Of a stretch of 32,468 nt of DNA, positions 22,373-31,277 are shown in pieces. Numbering within the stretch: the first letter of the stretch is position 1; each line of letters begins with the position of its first letter. Both the position numbers and the translations under genes were made by a program. Source of the stretch: Bryobacter sp. (GTDB lineage Bacteria; Acidobacteriota; Terriglobia; Bryobacterales; Bryobacteraceae). A model generated the notes under the pieces. The model did not search any database and had not been told where the DNA came from. It saw only the letters and a program-made list of their open reading frames with translations. The stretch lies in the NCBI GenBank assembly GCA_022843605.1, contig JALHNI010000074.1:1-32468 (forward strand). Reading direction: 5' to 3'.

Positions 22373-24940
22373 ATGCGCCGCCTCCTCACCATCCTCGGAA
22401 TCGGACTTGTCCTGCTGGTTGCGGCGATCTTCGCTCTGCCCTGGCTGATCAACGCCGACCGCTTCCGCCCGCTGCTGAAGAGCGAACTCGAAAAGTCGCT
22501 GAAGCGTCCTGTGGAACTCGGCAAGCTCTCGCTCACCGTTTTTCCGCTGGCGCTGTCCGCGAGCGACGTCTCGATCGGCGAGGATCCGGCATTCGGGAAG
22601 GAGCGGCCCTTTGCGAGGGCGGAGGCGCTGGCGGTGCGTATTGACCTGCTTAGCCTTCTGAAGCAGGAGGTGCATGTGGACTCGCTGCGCGTCACGAACC
22701 CGCTGGTGGAATTGATTCGGGACGGCAAGGGGCGGTGGAACACGGACTCGCTCAGTTCGGATGACGGCTCGTCATCGACGCTCAAGCTTGCCGAGGTGCG
22801 CATCGACAATGGCCGGGTGGCGCTCACCACGCCCACGCATCCACGCGCGGAGTACCAGAACATCGATGTCCTGCTGAAAGACTACGGCACTGGCGGCCCG
22901 TCGCCGCTGAATGTGACCGCGAGGATGCCCGGCGCCAATGCCGGCGCGCTCAGCTTCGACGGCACCCTGAAAGGCGCGGATCTCATGGGCGATGTGAACA
23001 TCAAGGACTGCGCGCTGCCGGCCCTGGAAGCCGCCATTGGCCGGCCGCTGTTCGGCAAGACGAAGGTCGATGGCCAGTTGAGCGGGCAGGCCAAAGTCGT
23101 CAGCGCAGCGAAGTCGTGGTCGGCAGCCGGGAGCCTTGATTTGCGTTCGAAAGCCTTGGGAAACGTGGCTGCGGTGTTCAAAGCGGACGCGAAGGATGGG
23201 CTGGTGCGGGTAGAACAGTTCAACGCCAAGGTCGGTCAGTTGGATCTGCGTCTCACCGGTACGATCGATGGCGAGCGTCTGGCGCTGCAATTGAAAGCCG
23301 CCGATGCGCCGATTACGGAACTGGCCAAGCTGGCGGCCGGCTTCGGCGTCGCATTTTCCCCGGGAATGATTGTGAAGGGCAACCTTGGCATGGAGATCGC
23401 CATCGGCGGCACCTTGGCCGCGCCTACCTTTAATGGTCAGCTTCGAGCGGTGCAACTGGACGTCAGCGGCGGCGATTTGAGGCATCCCGTGCGCACGCCG
23501 GCCCTGGTGCTGGACCTGACGCCGGAGCGCCTCCAGGCTCGGCCTTTCGAAGTTCAAACCGACGGCACCAAGCTGAGCGGCAGTTTCTCCCTGTCCCAGT
23601 ATGCGAGCGCGAAGCCGCAACTGGACGCCTCGGTGAGTGTGCCGCCTTCAAAACTCGGCGACCTGATCGACATAGCACAGGCCTACGGCGTCGAGGCGGC
23701 GCGGGGCGTGACGGCGACCGGCACGGCGGCAGTGGAGGCCAAAGTCTTCGGTTCTCTGGCCAAAGGCAGCACCCTGCAATATCGCGGGACGGGCTCCTTG
23801 AGCGGAGCCACCGTCAACTCGCCATCGATCACCAAGCCAATTACGATCCGGCAGGCCACGCTGCGTTTTGAGGGCGACTCGGCGGGTGTCGAAGGACTCG
23901 ACGCGACGGTGGGGAGCACGACGCTAACCGGTCGTCTGTCGGCACGCGGCGACCAGTTGGACTTTGCGCTCGCCGCCGACAAACTCGACGTCCAGGAGTT
24001 GCGGACGCTGACGCCGCCTTCGAAGGACTCGAAGCCGTCCACGCTTGCCGGGCGGGGGTCGCTCTCCGTGGGAACGCTGAAAATGGACGGCCTGCTGCTC
24101 ACCAACGTCCGCACGAACGTGACGCTCAGCGGCGGGCAGATGCGTTTCGATCCGTTGACGGCCAACCTGTACGGCGGCACGCACACCGGAACCATCCTCG
24201 TCGACCAGAGCCAGGCCCAACCCGTCTACACCCTGGACTCGAAGCTCGACCGCATCGACTCTGGCCAATTGCTCGAAGCCATCAGTTCGCTGAAGCAACT
24301 GATCGGCGGGCCACTCTCGGCCACAGCCAAGCTAACGGTATCGCCAAAGCCGAACGAAGACATCATCAAGTCGCTGAACGGCACGTTGGGGCTGCGCTTT
24401 ACCGAAGGCAAGCTCTATTCGATGAACCTGATGGGCGAAATCGGCAATCTCGCCAAGTTCCTCAAAAAGGTGTCGCCCGAAAAGTACACCAGCTTTCTGT
24501 CGCTCACCGGCGAGATGAACCTGGCAAACGGTGTCGCGAACACCGAGAACCTGAAGCTGGACCTGGACAACGCCACGGTCACGATGGCCGGGCTGATGAA
24601 TCTGGTGGACCAGTCGATCAACCTGAAGCTTCGAACGCTGCTGAACAGGAAGTTCGCCGAGGAGGTGGGGGGCAGCCGGATTGGCGGCTACCTGACGGCC
24701 GCCGTATCGGGGCCGAACGGCGATATGACGATTCCGTCGCTGGTGACGGGGACCTTTGGCAAGCCGCGCTTTGCGCCGGACACGGCGGCCATGGCCAAGC
24801 TGAAGATGCAAAGCGTGGTGCCGGCCATGACCAGGGATCCAGGCACGGTGGTGGACGCGATCAAGGGCAACAAAGAAGGGGTACAGGGCCTGATCAACAT
24901 CTTCAAGGGCAAGAAGAAGGAGGATCCGCCCAAGCCTTAG
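22373..24940 (+). CDS. AsmA-family envelope protein
   Basis: This is an 855-residue protein anchored by one N-terminal membrane helix (LLTILGIGLVLLVAAIFALPWLI) with the bulk in the periplasm. Directly after the helix is the AsmA start (RFRPLLKSELEKSLKRPVEL, then LTVFPLALSASDVSIGEDPAF), and the C-terminal third carries the conserved AsmA_2 pattern (SLNGTLGLRFTEGKLYSMNL, MNLANGVANTENLKLDLDNA). AsmA/TamB/YhdP proteins form long beta-groove bridges that move phospholipid between membranes or aid outer-membrane assembly. The ATG at 22373 is chosen over the upstream open frame because GAGG sits just before it. The stop overlaps the convergent TPR gene by 4 bp. Confidence 0.9.
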   Translation: MRRLLTILGIGLVLLVAAIFALPWLINADRFRPLLKSELEKSLKRPVELGKLSLTVFPLALSASDVSIGEDPAFGKERPFARAEALAVRIDLLSLLKQEVHVDSLRVTNPLVELIRDGKGRWNTDSLSSDDGSSSTLKLAEVRIDNGRVALTTPTHPRAEYQNIDVLLKDYGTGGPSPLNVTARMPGANAGALSFDGTLKGADLMGDVNIKDCALPALEAAIGRPLFGKTKVDGQLSGQAKVVSAAKSWSAAGSLDLRSKALGNVAAVFKADAKDGLVRVEQFNAKVGQLDLRLTGTIDGERLALQLKAADAPITELAKLAAGFGVAFSPGMIVKGNLGMEIAIGGTLAAPTFNGQLRAVQLDVSGGDLRHPVRTPALVLDLTPERLQARPFEVQTDGTKLSGSFSLSQYASAKPQLDASVSVPPSKLGDLIDIAQAYGVEAARGVTATGTAAVEAKVFGSLAKGSTLQYRGTGSLSGATVNSPSITKPITIRQATLRFEGDSAGVEGLDATVGSTTLTGRLSARGDQLDFALAADKLDVQELRTLTPPSKDSKPSTLAGRGSLSVGTLKMDGLLLTNVRTNVTLSGGQMRFDPLTANLYGGTHTGTILVDQSQAQPVYTLDSKLDRIDSGQLLEAISSLKQLIGGPLSATAKLTVSPKPNEDIIKSLNGTLGLRFTEGKLYSMNLMGEIGNLAKFLKKVSPEKYTSFLSLTGEMNLANGVANTENLKLDLDNATVTMAGLMNLVDQSINLKLRTLLNRKFAEEVGGSRIGGYLTAAVSGPNGDMTIPSLVTGTFGKPRFAPDTAAMAKLKMQSVVPAMTRDPGTVVDAIKGNKEGVQGLINIFKGKKKEDPPKP

Positions 24941-26124
24941 GGCTCCTTGGTGTAGTCGCGGACGTAGCCGGAACTGGCGTAACGGCGGGCTTCCTTGGCG
25001 GCGTCGCTTTGCGGCGCGGTGCGGACGGCCGCTTCGTAGGCGGGCTTGGCCAGGGCGTGTTGCTTCTTCATGTCGTAGGACTGGCCGAGGCGCAGCCAAG
25101 CCATCACGCTGGTGTTCAGGTCGAGGTCGTTGGCTTTCGCCGTGGCGACCTTCAACTGCTCGATGGCGATATCGAAGTCGTCGTACCAGAAACGCAGATT
25201 GCCCTTAATGTAAGCGAGCTTCTCCCAGGAGATGCGCTCGTAACCAGGGGCACCGGCGCGCTTCAAGCGCTCCACTTCGTCCAGCACGGCGACGGCTTTG
25301 TCCTTGTCGCCGAGGTCGGCGTACATCTGCGACTGTTCGAGCCGGAAGAGGTAATTGCGGGGATAGCGGGCGGTCATCTGGGCGAGCAGGGGCAAGGCAT
25401 CCTGCGGCCGCTTCTCCCGGCGGTAGGCGACACCCAGCAGAACCTGCGCGTCCATCTTGTTGTTCTCGCCCTTCTGAGCCACGAGTTGCAGGGTACGGAT
25501 GCCGCCCTCCTTGTCGCCTTTTATCCCGCTGAGAAAGCCCACGAACCGCATGTAGAACGGCAGCCCGCTGACGATGTAATCGTGCGCGCCTTGCATCATG
25601 CGGGCGTCGATGAACTGGGGGGCGAGTTCCACCACCCGATTGCACAGTTTCCGAGCGCTGGTAGCATCGCGTAAGGCATCAAGGTAGGTTTTCCGCACCA
25701 GAAAGCCGCAAGTACCCCGCAAACCATAGGCCGCGCCGAGAGCGTACAGCGCGCGCGTATCGTTCGGGTTGCGGTCGATGCGGGATTGCGCCCGCTGCAT
25801 GGCGCTGGCGATGGCATCGTCAAAGCGCTTCATGTTCTCGGCTTTGGGCTCGACCTTGGCGCGCCGGAGAAACGGGTTCGCGCCGGTCACCAATTCGCTT
25901 TCGAGGGCGCCCAGGTGGTAGAGCTCACGGTAAAGCAGGGCCTGGGCGAGGTGATTGTAGGGCTCGGGATCGGCCGGTTTGGCGGCGATCTCTTTCTCGA
26001 ACTCGGCGATGGCCGCGTCGTAGTCCAGATTGTAGAAGTTTTCGAAGCCCTTGGCCGGGAGGCCCTCCTGAGCGGCGAGCAGGCCCGGGAGCAAGAGGAG
26101 GGGAAGATGCCGCCAAAGGGCCAT
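24937..26124 (-). CDS. Secreted TPR-repeat protein
   Basis: This 395-residue protein has a signal peptide (ALWRHLPLLLLPGLLAAQ). TPR-like helices follow through most of the length, for example YDAAIAEFEKEIAAKPADPE, ALPLLAQMTARYPRNYLFRL and KPAYEAAVRTAPQSDAAKEA. Between them is a Gly/Phe-rich segment (YIVSGLPFYMRFVGFLSGIK) that may contact membrane. Similar proteins occur singly in Acidobacteriota genomes, and I know of no assigned function. The gene is convergent with AsmA, sharing a 4-bp stop overlap (TTAG). It is divergent from the Kor operon, with 133 bp between starts. Confidence 0.82.
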   Translation of the reverse strand: MALWRHLPLLLLPGLLAAQEGLPAKGFENFYNLDYDAAIAEFEKEIAAKPADPEPYNHLAQALLYRELYHLGALESELVTGANPFLRRAKVEPKAENMKRFDDAIASAMQRAQSRIDRNPNDTRALYALGAAYGLRGTCGFLVRKTYLDALRDATSARKLCNRVVELAPQFIDARMMQGAHDYIVSGLPFYMRFVGFLSGIKGDKEGGIRTLQLVAQKGENNKMDAQVLLGVAYRREKRPQDALPLLAQMTARYPRNYLFRLEQSQMYADLGDKDKAVAVLDEVERLKRAGAPGYERISWEKLAYIKGNLRFWYDDFDIAIEQLKVATAKANDLDLNTSVMAWLRLGQSYDMKKQHALAKPAYEAAVRTAPQSDAAKEARRYASSGYVRDYTKEP

Positions 26125-26187
26125 GATTCAATTGTAGAAGGAGCGGAAGCCGTACGAAGGGGTCAGCAAAGGGCGTCCCTGGCGGTA

Positions 26188-26193
26188 TACAAT
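26188..26193 (+). promoter_or_regulatory. Possible -10 box of the Kor operon
   Basis: TACAAT within TATACAAT lies about 65 nt before the first GTG of the operon in the 133-bp divergent gap. The -35 region is not recognisable, so confidence is low. Confidence 0.3.
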
Positions 26194-26257
26194 GGTCCTC
26201 CAGAACCACGATGTTCCTGCTTCCAGCCGTTTCACACCCACCTGAAAGGATGTCCCG

Positions 26258-28063
26258 GTGACTCCCACCGACATTCAACACCCTGATTATTTCCACAAAG
26301 TCGTCGACTGCCAGTGGGGATGCCCCGCTCACACCAATGTTCCTGAGTACATCCGGCTCATTGCGCAAGGCCGTTACACCGACTCTTACCTGTTGAATCG
26401 CAAGTCGAATGTGTTTCCCGGCGTCCTGGGCCGCACTTGCGACCGGCCCTGCGAGCCCGCCTGCCGGCGAAGCCGCCTGCCTGAGCCGGGCGAGACCGTG
26501 GAAGAGGCCAAACCCGTGGCCATTTGCCGGTTGAAGCGCGTTGCCGCCGACCTGCGGGACGAAGTGAAGGACCTGCTGCCGAAGGCGCCCGCCGAGAAAA
26601 ACGGCAAGCGCGTCGCCTGCATTGGCGCCGGACCCTCCGCGCTCACCGTCGCTAACGACCTGATGCCATTGGGCTATTCGGTGACGATGTTCGAGAAGCA
26701 GAGCAAGCCGGGTGGCTTGATGCGAACCAACATCCCGTCGTTCCGGCTCCCGGAAAAGGTGCTGGACGACGAAGTCGGCTACATCCTCGACATGGGTGTC
26801 GATATTCGCTACAACTCGAACATCACCAGCCTGAAGAGCGTGCTGGACGAAGGCTTCGATGCCGTTTATGTCGGCACCGGCGCGCCGCGGGGCAAGAATC
26901 TGGAACTGCCGGGCCGCGACCAGTCCGACCGCATCCACATTGGCATCGACTGGCTCGAGAGCGTGGCGTTCGGCCATACCACCACGATCGGCAAGCGTGT
27001 CCTGATCATCGGCGTAGGCAACACCGCAATGGACTGCTGCCGTTCCTCGCGCCGCATGGGCGGCGAAGAGATCAAGGTGATGGCGCGCCGTCCCCGCGCG
27101 TTCTTCAAGGCCTCGCCCTGGGAACTGGAAGACGCCGAGGAAGAGGGCGTCGAGATTGTGATCAACCACGCTCCGAAGCGGTTCGTGATTGAGAACGGCC
27201 AGCTGACGGGCATGGAGTTCGAGCGGCTGGAATGGGATGCCGAGGCCAAGAAGTCGAAGACGATCGACACGGTGATCATCCCCTGCGACGACGTGATCCT
27301 GGCGATCGGCCAGGACAATGCCTTCCCGTGGATTGAACGCGATCTGGGGATCGACTTCGACAAGTGGGGCATGCCCGTGGTGGACCAGACGACCTTCTGT
27401 TCGACGCGCCCGGGCATATTCTTTGGCGGCGATTCGGCCTGGGGCCCGAAAAACATCATTTGGGCGGTCGAGCACGGCCATCAAGCCGCCATCTCGATTC
27501 ACCAGCATTGCCATGAGTTGCCGCTCACCGAGCGCCCGGCACCCCACACGAACCTGATCTCGCAGAAAATGGGCTTGTCCGAGTGGAGCTATGCCAACGA
27601 CTATAATCCCGCCCATCGTCAGAAAATGGAGCATGTCGACCTCGAACGGCGGTTCCGTGAGCTGAATATCGAAGTCGAACTGGGATTCTCCCCTGAGCAG
27701 ACCGCGCGCGAAGTGCAGCGCTGTTTGAACTGCGATATCCAGACGGTGTTTACGGCCAAGCGCTGCATCGAGTGCGACGCCTGCATCGATATCTGTCCGG
27801 TCCAATGCCTCACCATCACCCGCAACGGCGATGAAGAAGACTTACGCGGACGCCTGTCGGCGCCCGCCACCAACATCACCCAGGCCCTCTACGTCAGCGC
27901 CGACCTGCCGCAAACCAAGCGGATTATGGCCAAAGACGAAGACGTCTGCGTGCATTGCGGCCTTTGCGCCGAACGCTGTCCCACCGCTGCCTGGGACATG
28001 CAAAAATTCGAAATTATGATCGCCCAAGCAGGAGACCTGTGCCTCATTCCGCAACCCGCCTGA
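26258..28063 (+). CDS. GltD-like FAD/NAD(P) oxidoreductase fused to 2[4Fe-4S] ferredoxin domain
   Basis: This 601-residue protein joins two modules. The first is like the small subunit of glutamate synthase: N-terminal Fe-S domain cysteines C18, C22, C61, C65 and C69, the FAD loop VACIGAGPSALTVANDL near residue 120, the NAD(P) loop VLIIGVGNTAMDCC near 250, and the closing GIFFGGDSAWGPKNIIWAVEHG. The second is a C-terminal ferredoxin: CLNC, CIECDACIDICPVQC and CVHCGLCAERCP, enough for two or more [4Fe-4S] clusters. It probably moves electrons between NAD(P)H and the KorAB 2-oxoacid:ferredoxin oxidoreductase encoded next. The GTG at 26258 has AAAGGA 7 nt upstream. It overlaps korA by 25 nt. It is not glutamate synthase proper, since no gltB is near. 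Confidence 0.88.
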   Translation: MTPTDIQHPDYFHKVVDCQWGCPAHTNVPEYIRLIAQGRYTDSYLLNRKSNVFPGVLGRTCDRPCEPACRRSRLPEPGETVEEAKPVAICRLKRVAADLRDEVKDLLPKAPAEKNGKRVACIGAGPSALTVANDLMPLGYSVTMFEKQSKPGGLMRTNIPSFRLPEKVLDDEVGYILDMGVDIRYNSNITSLKSVLDEGFDAVYVGTGAPRGKNLELPGRDQSDRIHIGIDWLESVAFGHTTTIGKRVLIIGVGNTAMDCCRSSRRMGGEEIKVMARRPRAFFKASPWELEDAEEEGVEIVINHAPKRFVIENGQLTGMEFERLEWDAEAKKSKTIDTVIIPCDDVILAIGQDNAFPWIERDLGIDFDKWGMPVVDQTTFCSTRPGIFFGGDSAWGPKNIIWAVEHGHQAAISIHQHCHELPLTERPAPHTNLISQKMGLSEWSYANDYNPAHRQKMEHVDLERRFRELNIEVELGFSPEQTAREVQRCLNCDIQTVFTAKRCIECDACIDICPVQCLTITRNGDEEDLRGRLSAPATNITQALYVSADLPQTKRIMAKDEDVCVHCGLCAERCPTAAWDMQKFEIMIAQAGDLCLIPQPA

Positions 28064-29841
28064 ACGACTTTGCCGTAAAGCTGGCCAACCCGAACGGATC
28101 GGGTTCCGCCAGCGCCAACGGCCTTTTAATGCAAGCCATGTTCCGCATGGGTGTTCCCGTTTCGGGCAAAAACCTGTTTCCTTCCAACATTCAGGGACTG
28201 CCGACGTGGTACGAGATCCGCGTGAGCGGCGACGGCTATACGGCCCGCTCGCTCGACTACGACCTCATGGTGGCAATGAACGCCCAAACCTACGAAAAGG
28301 ACGTCAAGGAAGTGCGCGCGGGCGGCTACGTCCTCTATGACTCATCCTGGCCGCTCGATCCGCGCCTGATGCGCAACGACGTCGGGTTCCTCGGCGTGCC
28401 GTTGGCCAAGATGTGCAACGAGGCCTTCGACGAGCCGCGTTCGCGCGTACTGATGAAAAACATTGCCTACGCCGGATCGATGGCGGCGCTGCTGAACCTC
28501 GACATGAAGGTCGTCGAGCAGTTGTTGACCGAAAAATACGGCGGCAAGAAGGGGCTCAAGGAAAGCAACCAGAAGGCCCTGGCCCTCGGCTACGACTACG
28601 CGGCGAAGCACTTCAACTGTCCGCTGCCCTTCCATCTGGGGCCGATGAACGAGAACGGCGAGAAGATCCTGATCGACGGCAACACCGCGGCGGCTCTGGG
28701 CTGTCTGTACGCCGGGGCCACCGTCGCCGCCTGGTATCCGATCACGCCGGCCACCTCGGTGATGGATGCCTTCACCAAGCTTTGCGCGAAGTACCGCAAG
28801 GATCCGGACACCGGCAAGAACAACTATCTGATCGTCCAGGCGGAAGACGAACTGGCCGCGATCGGCATGGTGATCGGCGCGTCCTGGAATGGCGCCCGGT
28901 CGTTCACCTCGACCGCCGGCCCCGGGATCTCGCTGATGAACGAATTGCTGGGCCTGGCTTACTACGCCGAGATTCCGGCCGTGGTGATCGACGTGCAGCG
29001 CGTGGGTCCGTCGACCGGCATGCCGACCCGGACCCAACAGGGCGACATTCTTTCCTGCGCCTATGCGTCGCACGGCGACACGAAGCACATCCTGTTGTTC
29101 CCCTCGAATCCGGCGGAGTGTTTCGAGTTCGCCGTGGAAAGCTTCGACTTAGCCGAGCAGTTCCAGACGCCGGTCATCATGCTGTCGGACCTGGATATCG
29201 GCATGAACGACTGGGTAGTGCCAAAGCTGAAGTGGAATGATAGCTGGCGGCCGAATCGCGGCAAGGTGCTCACCGCCGAAGAGTTGCAGGCGATGAGCAA
29301 GTATTTCCGTTATTCGCCGCGGGATGAAGATGGCGTGGCCGCACGGTCCCTGCCCGGCGTGGACGCCAAGGGATCGTTCTTCACGCGCGGTTCGGGCCAT
29401 AACCGGTTCGGTGTCTATACCGAGATGCCGGACGAGTATCAGGACGTGATTGACCGGTTGCTCGAAAAGCATCAGGCTTCGGCGAAGTACGTGCCGGCGC
29501 CGGTGGTGATGACGCGGCCGGGAGCCAAAATCGGCGTGATTTCGCTGGGCGGCTGCGACCCGGCGGTCCGCGAGGGTCTTGACCAGTTGGCGGCCGCCGG
29601 AATTGCCGCCGACTACATGCGCATTCGGGGTTTCCCCTTCGATCAGCCGGTAACCGACTTCCTGCTGAACCACGATTACACCGTCATCATCGAGCAGAAC
29701 CGCGATGCGCAGTTGCGCGCCTTGTTGACGCTGGAAACGAAGGTTCCCAAGGAGAAGATGCGCTCGGCGCTCTTCTACGGCGGCTTCCCGCTTTCCGCCC
29801 GCCAGGTTGTCGAATCCATCAAGAAATTCGAGGAACAGTAA
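28039..29841 (+). CDS. korA: 2-oxoacid:ferredoxin oxidoreductase, fused gamma-alpha subunit (KorA type)
   Basis: This 600-residue subunit carries the gamma domain first (residues about 1-190, GSGSASANGLLMQAMFRMG, LPTWYEIRVSG) and then the alpha pyrimidine-binding domain (GNTAAALGCLYAGATVAAWY, PITPATSVMDAF, QAEDELAAIGMVIGASWNG, TSTAGPGISLMNE, RVGPSTGMPTRTQQGD). Known KorA proteins pair with KorB to oxidise a 2-oxoacid and CoA to acyl-CoA and CO2 while reducing ferredoxin, or run the reverse carboxylation; 2-oxoglutarate is the usual substrate. The GTG at 28039 is preferred over the ATG at 27955 because AGGAG lies 5 nt before it and the protein start then matches the gamma domain. It overlaps the upstream gene by 25 nt and is followed without a gap by korB. 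Confidence 0.9.
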   Translation: MPHSATRLNDFAVKLANPNGSGSASANGLLMQAMFRMGVPVSGKNLFPSNIQGLPTWYEIRVSGDGYTARSLDYDLMVAMNAQTYEKDVKEVRAGGYVLYDSSWPLDPRLMRNDVGFLGVPLAKMCNEAFDEPRSRVLMKNIAYAGSMAALLNLDMKVVEQLLTEKYGGKKGLKESNQKALALGYDYAAKHFNCPLPFHLGPMNENGEKILIDGNTAAALGCLYAGATVAAWYPITPATSVMDAFTKLCAKYRKDPDTGKNNYLIVQAEDELAAIGMVIGASWNGARSFTSTAGPGISLMNELLGLAYYAEIPAVVIDVQRVGPSTGMPTRTQQGDILSCAYASHGDTKHILLFPSNPAECFEFAVESFDLAEQFQTPVIMLSDLDIGMNDWVVPKLKWNDSWRPNRGKVLTAEELQAMSKYFRYSPRDEDGVAARSLPGVDAKGSFFTRGSGHNRFGVYTEMPDEYQDVIDRLLEKHQASAKYVPAPVVMTRPGAKIGVISLGGCDPAVREGLDQLAAAGIAADYMRIRGFPFDQPVTDFLLNHDYTVIIEQNRDAQLRALLTLETKVPKEKMRSALFYGGFPLSARQVVESIKKFEEQ

Positions 29842-30897
29842 GTGCCATCGATTACCAAACCGATCGCGACGCATCCGAGCTTGGCCCGTAACGAAATCGG
29901 GCTGACGATTCGCGACTACGAAGGCAGCATGTCGACGCTGTGCGCGGGCTGTGGGCATGACTCGATTACCGCCGCGATTATCCGCGCGGTGTGGGAACTC
30001 TCCCTGCAGCCCCACATGATTGCCAAGATGAGCGGCATCGGCTGCTCGTCGAAGACGCCGACTTACTTTGTCAGCGGCGCGCATGGCTTCAACTCAGCGC
30101 ACGGGCGCATGCCGGCGATCGCCACCGGCGCGAACGCGGCGAACCGGGCGCTGACCTACATCGGCGTGTCCGGCGACGGCGATTCCCTCTCGATCGGCCT
30201 GGGCCAGCTTTCGCACGCGATCCGGCGGAACCTGAAGATGGCTTACATCCTGGAGAATAACGGCGTCTACGGCCTCACAAAGGGGCAGTTCTCGGCGAGT
30301 TCGGATTTGGGCTCCAAGAGCAAACGCGGCGAGCCAAACCGGGTGTCGCCGATCGATCCGGCGCTGCTGGGTCTGAGCATCGGGGCCACCTTCGTGGCGC
30401 GCAGTTTCTCCGGCGATAAAGAGCAGTTGGTGCCGATCATCAAGGCGGCCATTGCGCATCGCGGCTTTGCGCTGGTGGATGTGATTTCGCCTTGCGTGAC
30501 CTTCAACGACCACGCAGGCTCGACCAAGAGCTATAGCCATGTACGCGAGCATCAGTTGCGCGCGGTGGAAACCGACTTCGTACCGCCGCAGAACGAAATT
30601 CTGGCCGAGATCAGCCCGAAGGGCGTGACCAGCGTGAGCATGCATGACGGCAGCGTCCTGCGCTTCACGACCTTGCCCCCGGACTACGATCCGACGGACC
30701 GGCAAAAGGTCTACAACTACCTGATGGATCAGCAGGGACAAGGGAATGTCGTGACGGGTCTGCTCTATGTGGACGAATCCGTACCCGACGTTCACGAACT
30801 GGCGAACACGTCGGAATTACCCCTGAGCCAGATTCCGTTTGAGGCTCTGTGTCCTGGGTCGGCCACGCTCGAGCGCCTGCAGGAAGAGTTCCGGTAG
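29842..30897 (+). CDS. korB: 2-oxoacid:ferredoxin oxidoreductase, beta subunit (KorB type)
   Basis: This 351-residue subunit holds the thiamine diphosphate and one [4Fe-4S] cluster. Cluster ligands C34 and C37 (CAGCGHD) and C68 (GIGCSS) are visible, with a fourth Cys in SPCVTFND. The conserved HGR appears in FNSAHGRMPAIATGAN, and the TPP-Mg motif GDGDSLSIGLGQL starts at residue 111 with ENNGVYGLTKGQ downstream. The GTG at 29842 follows the korA stop directly, with GAGGAA upstream, so the two are coupled. It completes the enzyme with korA; the GltD-ferredoxin protein ahead is its likely electron partner. Substrate preference among 2-oxoacids cannot be fixed from sequence alone. Confidence 0.93.
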   Translation: MPSITKPIATHPSLARNEIGLTIRDYEGSMSTLCAGCGHDSITAAIIRAVWELSLQPHMIAKMSGIGCSSKTPTYFVSGAHGFNSAHGRMPAIATGANAANRALTYIGVSGDGDSLSIGLGQLSHAIRRNLKMAYILENNGVYGLTKGQFSASSDLGSKSKRGEPNRVSPIDPALLGLSIGATFVARSFSGDKEQLVPIIKAAIAHRGFALVDVISPCVTFNDHAGSTKSYSHVREHQLRAVETDFVPPQNEILAEISPKGVTSVSMHDGSVLRFTTLPPDYDPTDRQKVYNYLMDQQGQGNVVTGLLYVDESVPDVHELANTSELPLSQIPFEALCPGSATLERLQEEFR

Positions 30898-31277
30898 CAG
30901 CAGCCGTCGAAAACTGTTCACCCCGGCCGAAGGGCGCGCCTCCCGCTAGATCCCCCGCCACCAGAACTCCTCGCAGGTGGCGCGGGCCCCCCGGCCCGCG
31001 TAAGCCAGATGATAACACTGGGCGCGCATCGGGAACGGCACCTGAAACAAATTGATAGACGCGGGCGGAGCCGAGCATCAGGCCGTCCGGAAACCTGAGT
31101 TAGAGGGAGCGGATGACGGACGGCGAAAAGCCGCCTGATGGAGTGCTGGGCACCAGGCGGGTGCCAGCGCCTGCGAAGGTGACGGTTCCCCGCCCCGGCC
31201 GGGGTCCGGCAAGGCCGTGGACGGCGATGTGGGCAAGGAGCAGACCGCTGTCTTCGGTGGACTCGATGCTGGCGACG
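30898..31277. other. Region without a confident gene; possible minus-strand gene relics
   Basis: No complete gene is recognisable in these 380 bp. On the minus strand two stop-to-stop stretches read like protein C-termini: 30949-31077 (43 codons, ending near YHLAYAGRGARATCEEFWW) and 31103-31306 (68 codons, with LLLAHIAVHGLAG and GTVTFAGAGTRLV). Neither has a start codon in keeping with a full gene and neither matches a family I know. They may be decayed remnants, or chance. Confidence 0.4.
30981..31000. repeat. Perfect GC-rich inverted repeat
   Basis: CGCGGGCC (30981-30988) and GGCCCGCG (30993-31000) form an 8-bp perfect stem with a 4-nt C loop, about 85 nt after korB. There is no T run, so it is not a canonical terminator; it could still stabilise or end the korB transcript. 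Confidence 0.5.

Noticed and set aside
25925..27805. 626-codon minus-strand open frame antisense to the GltD-like gene
   Set aside because: Its translation is low-complexity His/Arg/Ala-rich with no domain, and it mirrors codon bias of the strongly supported gene on the other strand.
28342..30084. Long minus-strand open frames opposite korA and korB (28342-29088 and 29149-30084)
   Set aside because: They are shadows of GC-rich coding sequence. KorA and KorB motifs on the plus strand are unambiguous.
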